Below, piece after piece: positions 1 to 6,877 of a stretch of 9,435 nt of DNA; position 1 is the stretch's first letter; the number at the start of each line of letters is the position of its first letter. The position numbers and the translations under genes were made by a program. The notes beneath the pieces are model-generated. The model worked only from the letters and a program-made list of their open reading frames with translations, searched no databases and was not told the DNA's origin. Source of the stretch: Moraxellaceae bacterium (GTDB lineage Bacteria; Pseudomonadota; Gammaproteobacteria; Pseudomonadales; UBA3067); NCBI GenBank assembly GCA_002401525.1, contig NVTH01000217.1, positions 1-9,435 of the forward strand. Direction: 5' to 3'.

Positions 1-1
1 T

Positions 2-205
2 ATGCGTTTATTAATTGGCCCCCATCATCGCTTTCTAATGCCCGCCAGCGTTTTAGCCGGCGCACTTTGTTTAACCACCACGGACGTTATTTTACGCATT
101 GCATTTATCGACAAGGCCATCCCCATCGGCGTCATCACTGCGGCTATGGGCGCACCGTTCTTTTTGTTTTTACTAGTCCAACAGCGTAAAACCCTGCGAA
201 TATAA
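2..205 (+). CDS. FecCD-family ABC transporter permease, 3' end only
   Basis: This is the last 67 codons of an inner-membrane permease of the BtuC/FecD/HmuU family, which carries iron-siderophore complexes, haem or cobalamin from the periplasm into the cytoplasm. The gene is cut by the left edge, so the ATG at 2 is an internal codon and not its start. The visible part has the family's C-terminal pattern: RLLIGPHHR, then a PAS..AGA..L..TD...R helix, then the PIGVITAAMGAPFFLFLL segment, and a short basic tail. The TAA at 203-205 lies 1 bp before the ATG of the ATPase gene, so translation of the two is probably coupled. Family membership is clear; the substrate cannot be told from this fragment. 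Confidence 0.88.
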   Translation: MRLLIGPHHRFLMPASVLAGALCLTTTDVILRIAFIDKAIPIGVITAAMGAPFFLFLLVQQRKTLRI

Positions 206-206
206 A

Positions 207-1046
207 ATGATTACAGAATCTTCGCCAAAGTTTTCCAGCTCAGTCAGCGCAACCGCCTCAACCACCCTCTCCCTCGAGTGTCGCGATGTGGGCTTTCATT
301 ACGATCAGGATGATGTGCTGAAGAACGTTCACTTCCAAGCCCATCAGGGCCAAATGATCGCCTTAGTCGGCCCCAATGGCGCGGGCAAATCCACTTTACT
401 GCAATTATTGATCAGAGCGCTCAAACCCTCGAGCGGTGCTATTGCATTAAACAATACCCCATTAACAGAATTCAGCCGCAAAGCCCTCGCTCAGCAAATG
501 GCCTTTGTGCCTCAAGACACTCAAATTGGCTATAGTTTTTCGGTCCAGGAAATTGTTGCCATGGGCCGCCACCCCTACCTGGGTCGATTCCAAGCCATGA
601 CGGGTCAAGACTATCAAGCCATCGACGCAGCCATGTCCCAAACCGAATTAACGCACTTATCTCATCGCGCCGTGAACGAATTATCAGGCGGAGAACGACA
701 ACGCACCATTATCGCCAGGGCTTTAGCCCAGCAAGCGAAGATATTAATTCTCGACGAAGCCACCGCGAATTTAGACTTATGCCATCAGTTAGAACTACTC
801 ACCCTGTGCCGCCAACTCGCCGACGCAGGGCATTTAATCATTACCGCAATTCATGATTTAAATAACGCGGCACGATTTTGTGATCGAGTGTTATTGCTCA
901 ACCAATCTCGACTGGTGGCAGACGGCTCTCCCGAACAAGTCTTTACCGAAGCCAATTTAGCCACCCACTTTCATCTTCAAACTAAAATTTGTCCCGCTGA
1001 ACATTATTCGGGTTTATCCATTAGCCCCGTCAAAGCGCTCACTTAA
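207..1046 (+). CDS. ABC transporter ATP-binding protein for siderophore, haem or cobalamin import
   Basis: This is the cytoplasmic ATPase that powers the FecCD-type permease encoded just upstream. At 279 residues it is slightly longer than the usual 250-265 because of a Ser/Thr-rich N-terminal stretch of about 20 residues. All nucleotide-binding motifs are present: Walker A GPNGAGKST at 55-63, Q-loop Q103, signature LSGGERQR at 159-166, Walker B ending D183-E184, D-loop ANLD at 187-190 and H-loop H216. The MGRHPYLG segment at 119-126 and the LDLCHQ region are typical of the FecE/FhuC/HmuV/BtuD group. There is no strong ribosome-binding site, but the ATG sits 1 bp after the permease stop, which fits translational coupling. 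The start could instead be a later codon near the conserved core, since the N-terminal tail is not conserved. HmuV-like haem import is possible but not proven. Confidence 0.92.
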   Translation: MITESSPKFSSSVSATASTTLSLECRDVGFHYDQDDVLKNVHFQAHQGQMIALVGPNGAGKSTLLQLLIRALKPSSGAIALNNTPLTEFSRKALAQQMAFVPQDTQIGYSFSVQEIVAMGRHPYLGRFQAMTGQDYQAIDAAMSQTELTHLSHRAVNELSGGERQRTIIARALAQQAKILILDEATANLDLCHQLELLTLCRQLADAGHLIITAIHDLNNAARFCDRVLLLNQSRLVADGSPEQVFTEANLATHFHLQTKICPAEHYSGLSISPVKALT

Positions 1047-1052
1047 TTCGAA

Positions 1053-1862
1053 ATGCCGATGAGAATATTCCACGCTCGTCCACTGCAATTATTTCTAATT
1101 ATTTCTGTCTTAATTCACCTGGGATTATTTTTTGCGTGGAATTATCAACATAATTCTAAACGCCCACCTTCACCTTTAGGGGCCTTGAATTTAAACATTA
1201 CCACTGCCGCGTCAGCCACAATTGCCCCAACGTTTGATTCTCAACTTCAAATCCCCGAACAGCAAAAAATTCAAACCACCCAAGCCATCAATAAGCCACG
1301 CCCACCGGCCCCTCAAAACAGCCCCCAAAAGACAACTCGTGCGCTACTTTCAAAGCCCTCGGTCTCTAATAGCAGCACTCTAAAAAACGCCTCGATTAAA
1401 ACTGAAAAAGTCTCTACCCCTCAGCAAACTCAAAATCCCCACAGCTCGGAACCCACCGAATCAACACCCACGCAAAAAGCAGCAGCCCACACCAACACCA
1501 ACACCAACACCAACACCAACACCAACACCAACACCAACAACACCAACAACACCAACACCACCAATGCCAATATCGCAGCCCAGAAAGCAATCTTGGCCCA
1601 ATCAAGCAGCGGCCAAAAACCTCACTATCCCCGAAGAGCCATCAAAAAATCCCAACAAGGTCTAGTCATTCTAAGCGCAACGATCCAAGCCAACGGCAAA
1701 GCAAAAAAAATTCGTCTAGTACAATCCAGTGGCTATTATTTATTGGACCAATCCGTGCGCAAATTCGTTGAGTCCGAAAAGTTTAAACCGATTCTAATAG
1801 GCGGGATTACGATAGAGAAGGAACAAGAATACCGCTACCAATTCGAGATAAAAACTCGCTGA
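1053..1862 (+). CDS. tonB: TonB-family energy transducer
   Basis: This periplasm-spanning protein passes the proton-motive force from ExbB/ExbD to TonB-dependent outer-membrane receptors. A single N-terminal membrane helix lies at about 11-29. It contains S18 and H22 with the same spacing as the functionally important Ser16/His20 of E. coli TonB. Residues 35-190 form a low-complexity linker rich in Pro, Gln, Thr, Ser and Asn, including eight Thr-Asn dipeptides at 147-162. The C-terminal TonB domain (about 190-269) has HYPRRA, GLVILSATIQANGKAKKI, SSGYYLLD and the FKP motif. The gene starts 6 bp after the ATPase stop, so it probably belongs to the same operon and serves the same import system. 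A second ATG two codons downstream is an equally possible start. No exbB or exbD is visible here. The symbol marks the family; the genome may hold other TonB paralogues. Confidence 0.9.
   Translation: MPMRIFHARPLQLFLIISVLIHLGLFFAWNYQHNSKRPPSPLGALNLNITTAASATIAPTFDSQLQIPEQQKIQTTQAINKPRPPAPQNSPQKTTRALLSKPSVSNSSTLKNASIKTEKVSTPQQTQNPHSSEPTESTPTQKAAAHTNTNTNTNTNTNTNTNNTNNTNTTNANIAAQKAILAQSSSGQKPHYPRRAIKKSQQGLVILSATIQANGKAKKIRLVQSSGYYLLDQSVRKFVESEKFKPILIGGITIEKEQEYRYQFEIKTR
1491..1538 (+). repeat. Hexanucleotide microsatellite (ACCAAC)x8 inside tonB
   Basis: Eight perfect copies of ACCAAC encode Thr-Asn eight times. They are followed by a degenerate continuation (about 1539-1568) of AAC and ACC codons giving NTNNTNTTNAN. 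The unit is a multiple of three, so gain or loss of copies would lengthen or shorten the periplasmic linker by two residues without breaking the frame. Confidence 0.97.
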
Positions 1863-1885
1863 GGTCATTCAGTGTCTGCACCGTC

Positions 1886-1905
1886 ATTCCCGCGAAGGCG
1901 GGAAT
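1886..1905. repeat. dRS3-like palindrome, ATTCCC-N8-GGGAAT
   Basis: The 20 bp fold into an 8-bp perfect stem (ATTCCCGC / GCGGGAAT) around a GAAG loop, 24 bp after the tonB stop. They match the ATTCCC-N8-GGGAAT form described for Neisseria dRS3 repeats, and a similar hairpin is dispersed in many proteobacteria. No T-run follows on either strand, so it is not a standard terminator, although it may protect the 3' end of the tonB mRNA. Confidence 0.75.
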
Positions 1906-1941
1906 CCATGTCGATAGAGACCAAAATTTTCGAATAGAAAA

Positions 1942-2049
1942 GAAGCAAAGGATCACCTTTATTCAGGACCATGGGAGGCATGGATGCCGACGTTGAGCGT
2001 ACAGGGAAGTATTTACAGCGAGTCCAGAATAAAGGCGATCCTTTGCTTC
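1942..2049. repeat. 108-bp inverted-repeat element between convergent genes
   Basis: Two 28-bp arms (1942-1969 and 2022-2049) are reverse complements at 26 of 28 positions. The 52-bp centre carries a smaller hairpin (GGCAT-GG-ATGCC at 1977-1988). The centre has phrases such as GAGCGTACAGGGAAGTATTT that I recall from dispersed repeats in marine gammaproteobacteria; that is recollection, not a search. No target-site duplication is visible and there is no coding capacity. It lies between convergent tonB and the CDF gene, where it could act as a bidirectional RNA hairpin. A MITE-like or REP-like element is the likely class. Confidence 0.75.
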
Positions 2050-2108
2050 CCTCTCATTAAAATCCATTCCATAAATACGATTAAAGCCAACCCCTTAAGA
2101 CTAAACTA

Positions 2109-3008
2109 CTAATGCTGGATTCCCTCACAACGCTCCTCAGCGTATTCAAACTCAATCGTCACACAATCAATATCATGCTCCCCCACAATCTTGCGGATAA
2201 GCTTTTTCAACGCCACCACATGCTCAGAATATTGTCCTTCTTCAAGCACAACATGACTGGTGAAAATACTCTGATTGCCATCTAAAGACCAAACATGGGT
2301 ATGATGCACCGCATTCACGCCGTCTAAAGCGATAATTTTCGCTTCGATATCAGACCCACCAAACCATTCCGGCGCGGCTTGAAGAAACAGTTTGACCGTG
2401 GAGCGAAAAACCTTCAGCACATTGACCAAAATAAAAATAGAAAACCCAATGGAAAGTAACGGATCTAAAATGGGCCATTCATAAAACACTAGAAAAATGC
2501 TGACCACTAAAACAGCAACCCAACCCAATACGTCCTCTAACAAATGCCAGCTGATGACTTTAGAATTTAACGTCTTACCTTTGCGCAACCGCAGCACCGC
2601 AGCGCCATTCACCACGATGCCAAAAATCGCCATCACCACCATGCCCTCGGCGTGAGGCATCTGCGGCCACCACAGCCTTGGGATCGCCAGGAATAAAACC
2701 AATAATGAACCCGCTAGCAATACGGCACTATTAATAAAAGCCGCCAGCAGCGAAAGCCTTTGGTAGCCATAGGTAAATTGCTTATTGGGGATTTTTGCGG
2801 ACGCTCGCTGCAATAACCAAGCCGAACCAATGGCAATGGAATCACCTAAATCGTGAACAGCATCAGACATGATAGCGACGCTGTTGGTTAGCACCCCCCC
2901 CACCAACTCCACCACAGTAAAGAAAAGGTTCAGGGCAAATGCAACGCCAAGCCCGTCGCTTTCATGGTCAACGCATTGGTGGTGCGAATGGTGATGATGA
3001 GCACTCAT
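2109..3008 (-). CDS. CDF-family cation efflux transporter, zinc type
   Basis: This inner-membrane antiporter of the cation diffusion facilitator family exports Zn2+ (possibly also Cd2+ or Co2+) in exchange for protons. Its 299 residues are normal for the family. A His-rich N-terminus (HHHHSHH at 4-10) precedes six predicted membrane helices at roughly 20-40, 44-66, 85-109, 121-140, 152-176 and 180-205. The transport site has HxxxD in helix 2 (H52, D56) and HxxxD in helix 5 (H155, D159), the His/Asp arrangement of ZitB, CzcD and ZnT proteins, which favours zinc. The cytoplasmic C-terminal domain contains the conserved HHTHVWSLDG region (235-244). The start is an ATG with no strong ribosome-binding site. 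It is convergent with tonB and about 230 bp downstream of the small membrane gene, so it may have its own promoter. No metal-regulator site was recognised. Confidence 0.93.
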   Translation of the reverse strand: MSAHHHHSHHQCVDHESDGLGVAFALNLFFTVVELVGGVLTNSVAIMSDAVHDLGDSIAIGSAWLLQRASAKIPNKQFTYGYQRLSLLAAFINSAVLLAGSLLVLFLAIPRLWWPQMPHAEGMVVMAIFGIVVNGAAVLRLRKGKTLNSKVISWHLLEDVLGWVAVLVVSIFLVFYEWPILDPLLSIGFSIFILVNVLKVFRSTVKLFLQAAPEWFGGSDIEAKIIALDGVNAVHHTHVWSLDGNQSIFTSHVVLEEGQYSEHVVALKKLIRKIVGEHDIDCVTIEFEYAEERCEGIQH

Positions 3009-3204
3009 CTTTTTATAACCATCGGCAGTCCTGGCATTTTATCGACATGCATCGTATCCGTCGGGCGACAAATAACTAGCGTAGGTCATCACCGAGTAAT
3101 ATTACAGAAAACCCACTCAAGCAAATCCATTCTCCGCTAAGGGAGTGTTTAACTGTTTATTCTGGAATTTTAATATTTTTAGGGAAAGAGAGAGAATGAG
3201 CAAC

Positions 3205-3253
3205 GCCGCTGGCTTACTCACCCATAAATGCCGTTGGCTTACTTATCGATAAA
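3205..3253. repeat. Imperfect 25-bp tandem duplication
   Basis: Copy 1 (3205-3228) and copy 2 (3230-3253) match at 20 of 24 positions with a 25-bp offset; both share TGGCTTACT and end ATAAA. Copy 2 contains the stop codon and last codons of the small membrane-protein gene, while copy 1 lies downstream of the stop. Because 25 is not a multiple of three, the duplication does not extend the reading frame. Confidence 0.8.
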
Positions 3254-3550
3254 AGGAGACTGGGCAAACGCTAGCAACAACAGCGCTAAGATCGACACCA
3301 CTAATACAATAGTGGGCTTAACTTTCGAATTGACTTTGAGCATCTCTAACTTCTGGCCAATAAACTGAGCGCTAAAAGATTTATTGCTCAAACCCGCATT
3401 GAGTTCAATAAACTCATCAATCAACTGCTTTCTTTCGCGGCGATAATCTTCGGTGTCAATGGCTCCGTGGGCGTATTCACAGGCTAAAGCGCGGACCATC
3501 TTTTGTTGCATTAAGCAACGCTTGTGGTGCTTTTCAGAATACTTAGGCAT
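3239..3550 (-). CDS. Small tail-anchored membrane protein of unknown function
   Basis: I do not recognise a named family for this 103-residue protein. The N-terminal half is basic, helical and soluble. Residues 19-50 (ACEYAHGAIDTEDYRRERKQ and the LIDEF after it) resemble the short 'G-x-I-xxE-x-Y/F' helical hairpin of SHOCT-like segments, which is an inference from pattern only. One hydrophobic helix at about 80-96 lies near the C-terminus, with only a few residues after it, so the protein is probably anchored by its tail in the inner membrane with the soluble part in the cytoplasm. The ATG is 18 bp downstream of the PP2C stop on the same strand, so the two are very likely cotranscribed and may act together. 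No good ribosome-binding site is visible, and no other start is in reach. The stop lies inside a 25-bp duplication. Confidence 0.75.
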   Translation of the reverse strand: MPKYSEKHHKRCLMQQKMVRALACEYAHGAIDTEDYRRERKQLIDEFIELNAGLSNKSFSAQFIGQKLEMLKVNSKVKPTIVLVVSILALLLLAFAQSPFIDK

Positions 3551-3568
3551 TAGATTTAGGAGTAACCA

Positions 3569-4318
3569 TTAAGTTTGAGCAGGCACTTGAGCCACAACAA
3601 TGGATAAATTATCGCGAGCCCCACCTTCCAAACAGGACGCAACCATTCTGCCGACACTAGCATGAAGCGAATATTTCTGTAAATGCGCAAGTATCTGTTC
3701 ACAACTTAGTTCGTTCGTAAGGCCATCACTGCACAATAGAAAAAGATCTTCCGGCAACACATCAAATACAGTCACATCCACCGCCAAACGATCGCTCGCG
3801 CCGATGGCTCGGGTGATGACATTCCGATGCGGATGGACCAACGCTTGCTCCTCGGTAATTTGCCCTCTGACCAACATTTCAGCGACGTGACTATGGTCCT
3901 CAGAGAGTTGTTTTAATTCTCCCTCCCGCAACCGATAAAGCCGCGAATCCCCCGCCCATAAACACGCGCCCACGCCTCCCTCTATGAGCAACAGCACCAC
4001 AGTACTGCCCATTGCTTTTCCATGATGAAGCTCTTTCGAAAGATTACACATTCGCTCATTCACTTCGAGCAATTGATCTTCAGCCGCATCGACTTTAGCA
4101 CTGAAAGTCTGTCCATTATGCCAACGCAAATTAGATAAACTTTCGACTACCATTTGGCTCGCCACATCACCGGCTTCATGCCCGCCCATGCCATCGGCAA
4201 CGCCCCAAAGCCCCAATTCGGGCTGACACAATATTGAATCTTCATTAATTTTTCTAACATTGCCACGATGGGTTTTGGCTACGGAAGGCCAGGGGAAAGG
4301 GGCTAAATTGCGACTCAC
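3569..4318 (-). CDS. PP2C-type serine/threonine protein phosphatase
   Basis: This soluble metal-dependent phosphatase of the bacterial PP2C group (Stp1/PrpC/PppA type) removes phosphate from Ser/Thr residues. The 249 residues are a complete single domain. Visible motifs are RGNVRKINEDS (18-28, phosphate-binding Arg and NED), ADGMGGHEAGDVAS (41-54, metal ligand D42), GST (104-106), WAGDSRLYRL (121-130), CSDGLTNELS (196-205, D198) and ARDNLSIV (234-241, D236). The metal-site aspartates are all present, so it should be active. The start is GTG, supported by GGTGAG 8 nt upstream and by a TGA in frame four codons upstream. No kinase partner is in the window. It leads a likely two-gene operon with the tail-anchored protein, and its leader holds a 13-bp tandem array that reaches into the first codons. 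Confidence 0.93.
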   Translation of the reverse strand: MSRNLAPFPWPSVAKTHRGNVRKINEDSILCQPELGLWGVADGMGGHEAGDVASQMVVESLSNLRWHNGQTFSAKVDAAEDQLLEVNERMCNLSKELHHGKAMGSTVVLLLIEGGVGACLWAGDSRLYRLREGELKQLSEDHSHVAEMLVRGQITEEQALVHPHRNVITRAIGASDRLAVDVTVFDVLPEDLFLLCSDGLTNELSCEQILAHLQKYSLHASVGRMVASCLEGGARDNLSIVVAQVPAQT

Positions 4319-4415
4319 TATGATTGCTCACCAGGTTGTTCAATATGGTTGTTCACTATTATTGTTCTCTACTATTGTTCACTACTGTCGCTCACTTTTA
4401 CTGCTCATTATGGGG
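4313..4415. repeat. Tandem array of eight 13-bp units at the phosphatase 5' end
   Basis: Units begin at 4313, 4326, 4338, 4351, 4364, 4377, 4390 and 4403. All steps are 13 bp except one of 12. The plus-strand consensus is close to GYTCACTATTATT (AATAATAGTGARC on the mRNA strand). The units are diverged, which implies an old expansion. The first unit overlaps the phosphatase start codon and the second supplies its ribosome-binding site. Two short reading frames here (4260-4451 and 4324-4521 on +) are by-products of the repeat. The rest of the lptG-phosphatase gap (4416-4560) shows no gene and no convincing terminator. Confidence 0.85.
4327..4332 (-). promoter_or_regulatory. Ribosome-binding site deciding the GTG start of the phosphatase
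   Basis: On the minus strand GGTGAG lies 8 nt before the GTG at 4318. The upstream frame closes at TGA (4328-4330) and no ATG is available before the catalytic core, so GTG is the best start. The site itself is part of one unit of the 13-bp tandem array. Confidence 0.55.
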
Positions 4416-4560
4416 TTACCCACCGAGGCATCCTGCAGAGTGTATGCGTAACACTCGCCCGCTAAATATCGCGCTTATTTTAAATTCCCACTTCAGAAAA
4501 TGGCCAGTGAATACAAGTTAACAATCTCTGGCTGCTCTGAAATATTCATTAATGGCCTAT

Positions 4561-5622
4561 TTAACGTAGGCGGTTTAACAGTACAAATCCAGCGGTAAAA
4601 CAAAGCACCACAGGCATCGCCACCGCCACAAACGGGTCAAAATGATACACAATCGCGGCATAATTGAATAAATCCTGGCCCTGCTGAAAGCCTAAACCCA
4701 CCACAATCCCCACCACGACTCTAAACCCAACAGTCACTGAACGAAGCGGTCCAAAAATAAACGACAACGCAACAATGATCATCGCTACCGTAATCGCCGG
4801 CTGGAAGACCTTTTTCCAAAAAGCGATGGCGTACTGATCCGCATCCAATGTTTGGGCCTGAAGATAGTTTTTATATTGATAAAGTTCAGAAATAGACATG
4901 CTCTCCGGCTTTAACACCACCACTGAAACACTCTCTGGCGACAATTGAATAAACCAGTCGTGTCCAGCGCTGTACCGTACTTGAGTGCTGTCGCCTCGAA
5001 AGCGCGTAATATAGGTATCTTTTAATCGCCAACTACTATTTTCATAGCTAGCCTGGCGTGACACAGTGGCAGACATTAGCTCTTGACTTGAATCAAACCG
5101 ATAACGAGTCACCCCATAAAGAGTGCTGTCAGCCCCCACTGCATCAATGCGTATAAATTCATTGCCCTCGCGATGCCAAATCCCCGACTTGGTTTTAATC
5201 AATCCATCACGCCCCATCGCCGCAGAACGCTGACCTTGGGCATACTGTTCCGTCAAGGGCACTACATACTCCCCTAACAGCACGCTCAAAAAAGCCACCG
5301 CCAAGGTAGGCTTTAACACCGACCAAACGATTCTGCCGATGGAAACTCCCGCCGCTCGAATCACCACTAACTCGCTGCCATTGGCCAATGAGCCCATGCC
5401 AATTAAGCAGCCCACCAATGCCGCCACGGGAATAAATTCATACACTCTCGCGGGAATGGTATTAAACACGTAGGAAAGCGCTTGTAGTTGCTGGTAGTTG
5501 CCTTTTAATTCTTCTAACTCAGCAATAAACGCCGCTAGAAGATCCAGCCCAACAATCACTACTAAAACCCCCACTAAGGTAAAGAGGATTTGATTGCGAA
5601 TGTATCGATCGAGTATTGCCAT
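4561..5622 (-). CDS. lptG: LptG, lipopolysaccharide export permease subunit
   Basis: LptG pairs with LptF and the ATPase LptB to extract lipopolysaccharide from the inner membrane and pass it through LptC and LptA to the cell surface. The 353 residues are normal for the family. The N-terminal DRYI helix region and transmembrane helices lie at about 12-32, 57-78 and 100-121, followed by a periplasmic beta-jellyroll (about 140-245), then helices at about 272-292, 299-317 and 329-349. The coupling-helix region MGSLANGSELVVIRAAGVS (76-94), including E84, is strongly LptG-like and contacts LptB. GLIKTKSGIWHREGNEFI (140-157) is a typical LptG opening of the jellyroll. The gene starts with ATG, 62 bp after lptF, and is surely in the same transcription unit. 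No clear ribosome-binding site or 3' terminator was seen. lptB is not in the window. Confidence 0.97.
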   Translation of the reverse strand: MAILDRYIRNQILFTLVGVLVVIVGLDLLAAFIAELEELKGNYQQLQALSYVFNTIPARVYEFIPVAALVGCLIGMGSLANGSELVVIRAAGVSIGRIVWSVLKPTLAVAFLSVLLGEYVVPLTEQYAQGQRSAAMGRDGLIKTKSGIWHREGNEFIRIDAVGADSTLYGVTRYRFDSSQELMSATVSRQASYENSSWRLKDTYITRFRGDSTQVRYSAGHDWFIQLSPESVSVVVLKPESMSISELYQYKNYLQAQTLDADQYAIAFWKKVFQPAITVAMIIVALSFIFGPLRSVTVGFRVVVGIVVGLGFQQGQDLFNYAAIVYHFDPFVAVAMPVVLCFTAGFVLLNRLR

Positions 5623-5684
5623 AGATTCTGTTGTGCTACTTAACTAAAACGCTACTGATTAGAGAGGCTCATTATTAAATCTTA

Positions 5685-6827
5685 TTAAACCTTCATGCTA
5701 GATGATTTTGCCACCGCAGCCAATTTGCGAAAACGCCAATAAATTTTAATTCGCGGCCAAGACAGCAGTGCCAGCGCAATCGCAAAAAACACTCCATGCA
5801 CCCACCACAAGCCCACCATGACGCTTATTTTACCGCTTTCAATCCATTCTTGACTGCTAATCAGCAAACTCACATAAGCCAAATAAATCATAATGGAGGG
5901 AAACAACTTATTGTATCGACCCTGACGGGGACTTACTTTACTAAGCGGAATAGCCAAAAGCGCAATAACAAAGACCATCAACGGCAATGATAGTCGCCAC
6001 TGCAACTCCGCCTGCATTTTTAAATCACTGCTTTCAATTAGCTCATTGGTGGAAAGCGCTTTAAGTTTACTGACTTTGACAGCCGAAATAGGCTCAGAAA
6101 GTTTATAACTGTAACGCTCATAACTCACCACCTGATAATCTGCTTGGCCCGGCACCCCTTCATATCGATGCCCATTAAACAAATCCAAATATTGAATCCC
6201 GGTGCTTTCATCCAATCGTCGCAGACCACTTTCCGCCACCACCACCACTTGATTATGACGCTCCCAGCCACCTTTTTTAGTGGGCTTTTCCCCTTTGTAG
6301 ATAAACAGCTTTTTCATGCGTGTTTTATCGTCAGACAGTCGCTCCGCGTAGATCACGCTACTGGCCTGTCCGCCGGTATGAAAACGCCCTGGCGCTAAGG
6401 TTTCAAATTCTGAGCGTAAATCCTGTTCTGCAAAAATAGTTTCTACCGCTCGGTTCCCCAAAGGGGAGACATAAATGCTCAAAACGCCCACCATTAGCGC
6501 CAAGCACAATGTCGGCAATGCGGTAAAGCGTACTAATTGCGCCTGGCTAATGCCGCACGCCGACAACACCGTCATTTCATAGCTCATATAAAGCTGGCCG
6601 TAAGCCAAAAGAATCCCCAGAAATAACCCTAAGGGCAAGATCAACTCCAAAAAACCCGGCAGTCGATACACCATAATGGTCAGCAATACCTCACCCAACA
6701 AACGACCCGCCGCCGCATCAGCCAGGTATTTTATAAACCGCCCCGATACCAAAATAAGGCTTAATATAAAAGTAATCGCAATGGTCGACCCAAATAATTG
6801 GCGCGATAAATAAGTGCCGATAATCAA
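5685..6827 (-). CDS. lptF: LptF, lipopolysaccharide export permease subunit
   Basis: LptF is the other half of the LptFG membrane core of the lipopolysaccharide exporter. The 380 residues are usual. Three N-terminal transmembrane helices (about 13-33, 55-76, 102-121) are followed by a jellyroll in the periplasm (about 125-255) and three C-terminal helices (about 279-297, 309-325, 335-356). Diagnostic stretches are LILPLGLFLGILLAYGQLY (62-80), the coupling region YEMTVLSACGIS (83-94) and PLSKVSPRQGRYNKLFPSI (294-312). The start is TTG, giving the family-typical N-terminus (M)IIGTYLSRQ. It is supported by GAGAGGG upstream, and no ATG or GTG fits better. It is transcribed divergently from pepA and heads the lptF-lptG unit, as is common in gammaproteobacteria. 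Confidence 0.97.
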   Translation of the reverse strand: MIIGTYLSRQLFGSTIAITFILSLILVSGRFIKYLADAAAGRLLGEVLLTIMVYRLPGFLELILPLGLFLGILLAYGQLYMSYEMTVLSACGISQAQLVRFTALPTLCLALMVGVLSIYVSPLGNRAVETIFAEQDLRSEFETLAPGRFHTGGQASSVIYAERLSDDKTRMKKLFIYKGEKPTKKGGWERHNQVVVVAESGLRRLDESTGIQYLDLFNGHRYEGVPGQADYQVVSYERYSYKLSEPISAVKVSKLKALSTNELIESSDLKMQAELQWRLSLPLMVFVIALLAIPLSKVSPRQGRYNKLFPSIMIYLAYVSLLISSQEWIESGKISVMVGLWWVHGVFFAIALALLSWPRIKIYWRFRKLAAVAKSSSMKV

Positions 6828-6835
6828 AAAATATT

Positions 6836-6842
6836 CCCTCTC
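6836..6842 (-). promoter_or_regulatory. Ribosome-binding site supporting the TTG start of lptF
   Basis: On the minus strand GAGAGGG ends 8 nt before the TTG at 6827. This spacing and the conserved IIxxYLSR N-terminus together decide for TTG. Confidence 0.65.
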
Positions 6843-6877
6843 GACCCCTGCGGGCCACTCATCCGATTAGGAGAAAT

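Noticed and set aside
1491..1560. Tandem repeats considered as a CRISPR array
   Set aside because: The units are 6 bp with no spacers and lie in frame inside a coding region; none of the other arrays has repeat-spacer structure.
1414..1605. Minus-strand ORF of 63 codons rich in Trp-Cys repeats
   Set aside because: It is the antisense reading of the ACCAAC repeat inside tonB, with no start support and no plausible protein composition.
3009..3238. Upstream region of the CDF gene searched for a Zur or ZntR-type operator and promoter
   Set aside because: Only weak matches with poor spacing were found, so none is reported.
4438..4456. Hairpin GAGTGT-N7-ACACTC between lptG and the phosphatase gene, considered as the lptG terminator
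   Set aside because: The 6-bp stem is weak, no T-run follows on the minus strand, and it lies over 100 bp beyond the lptG stop.
4260..4521. Two overlapping plus-strand ORFs of 63 and 65 codons
   Set aside because: They arise from the 13-bp tandem array and the antisense of the phosphatase start; no ribosome-binding site or family resemblance was seen.
5796..6398. Plus-strand ORFs of 64 and 84 codons inside lptF
   Set aside because: They are antisense to strongly conserved LptF sequence, so they are frame shadows.
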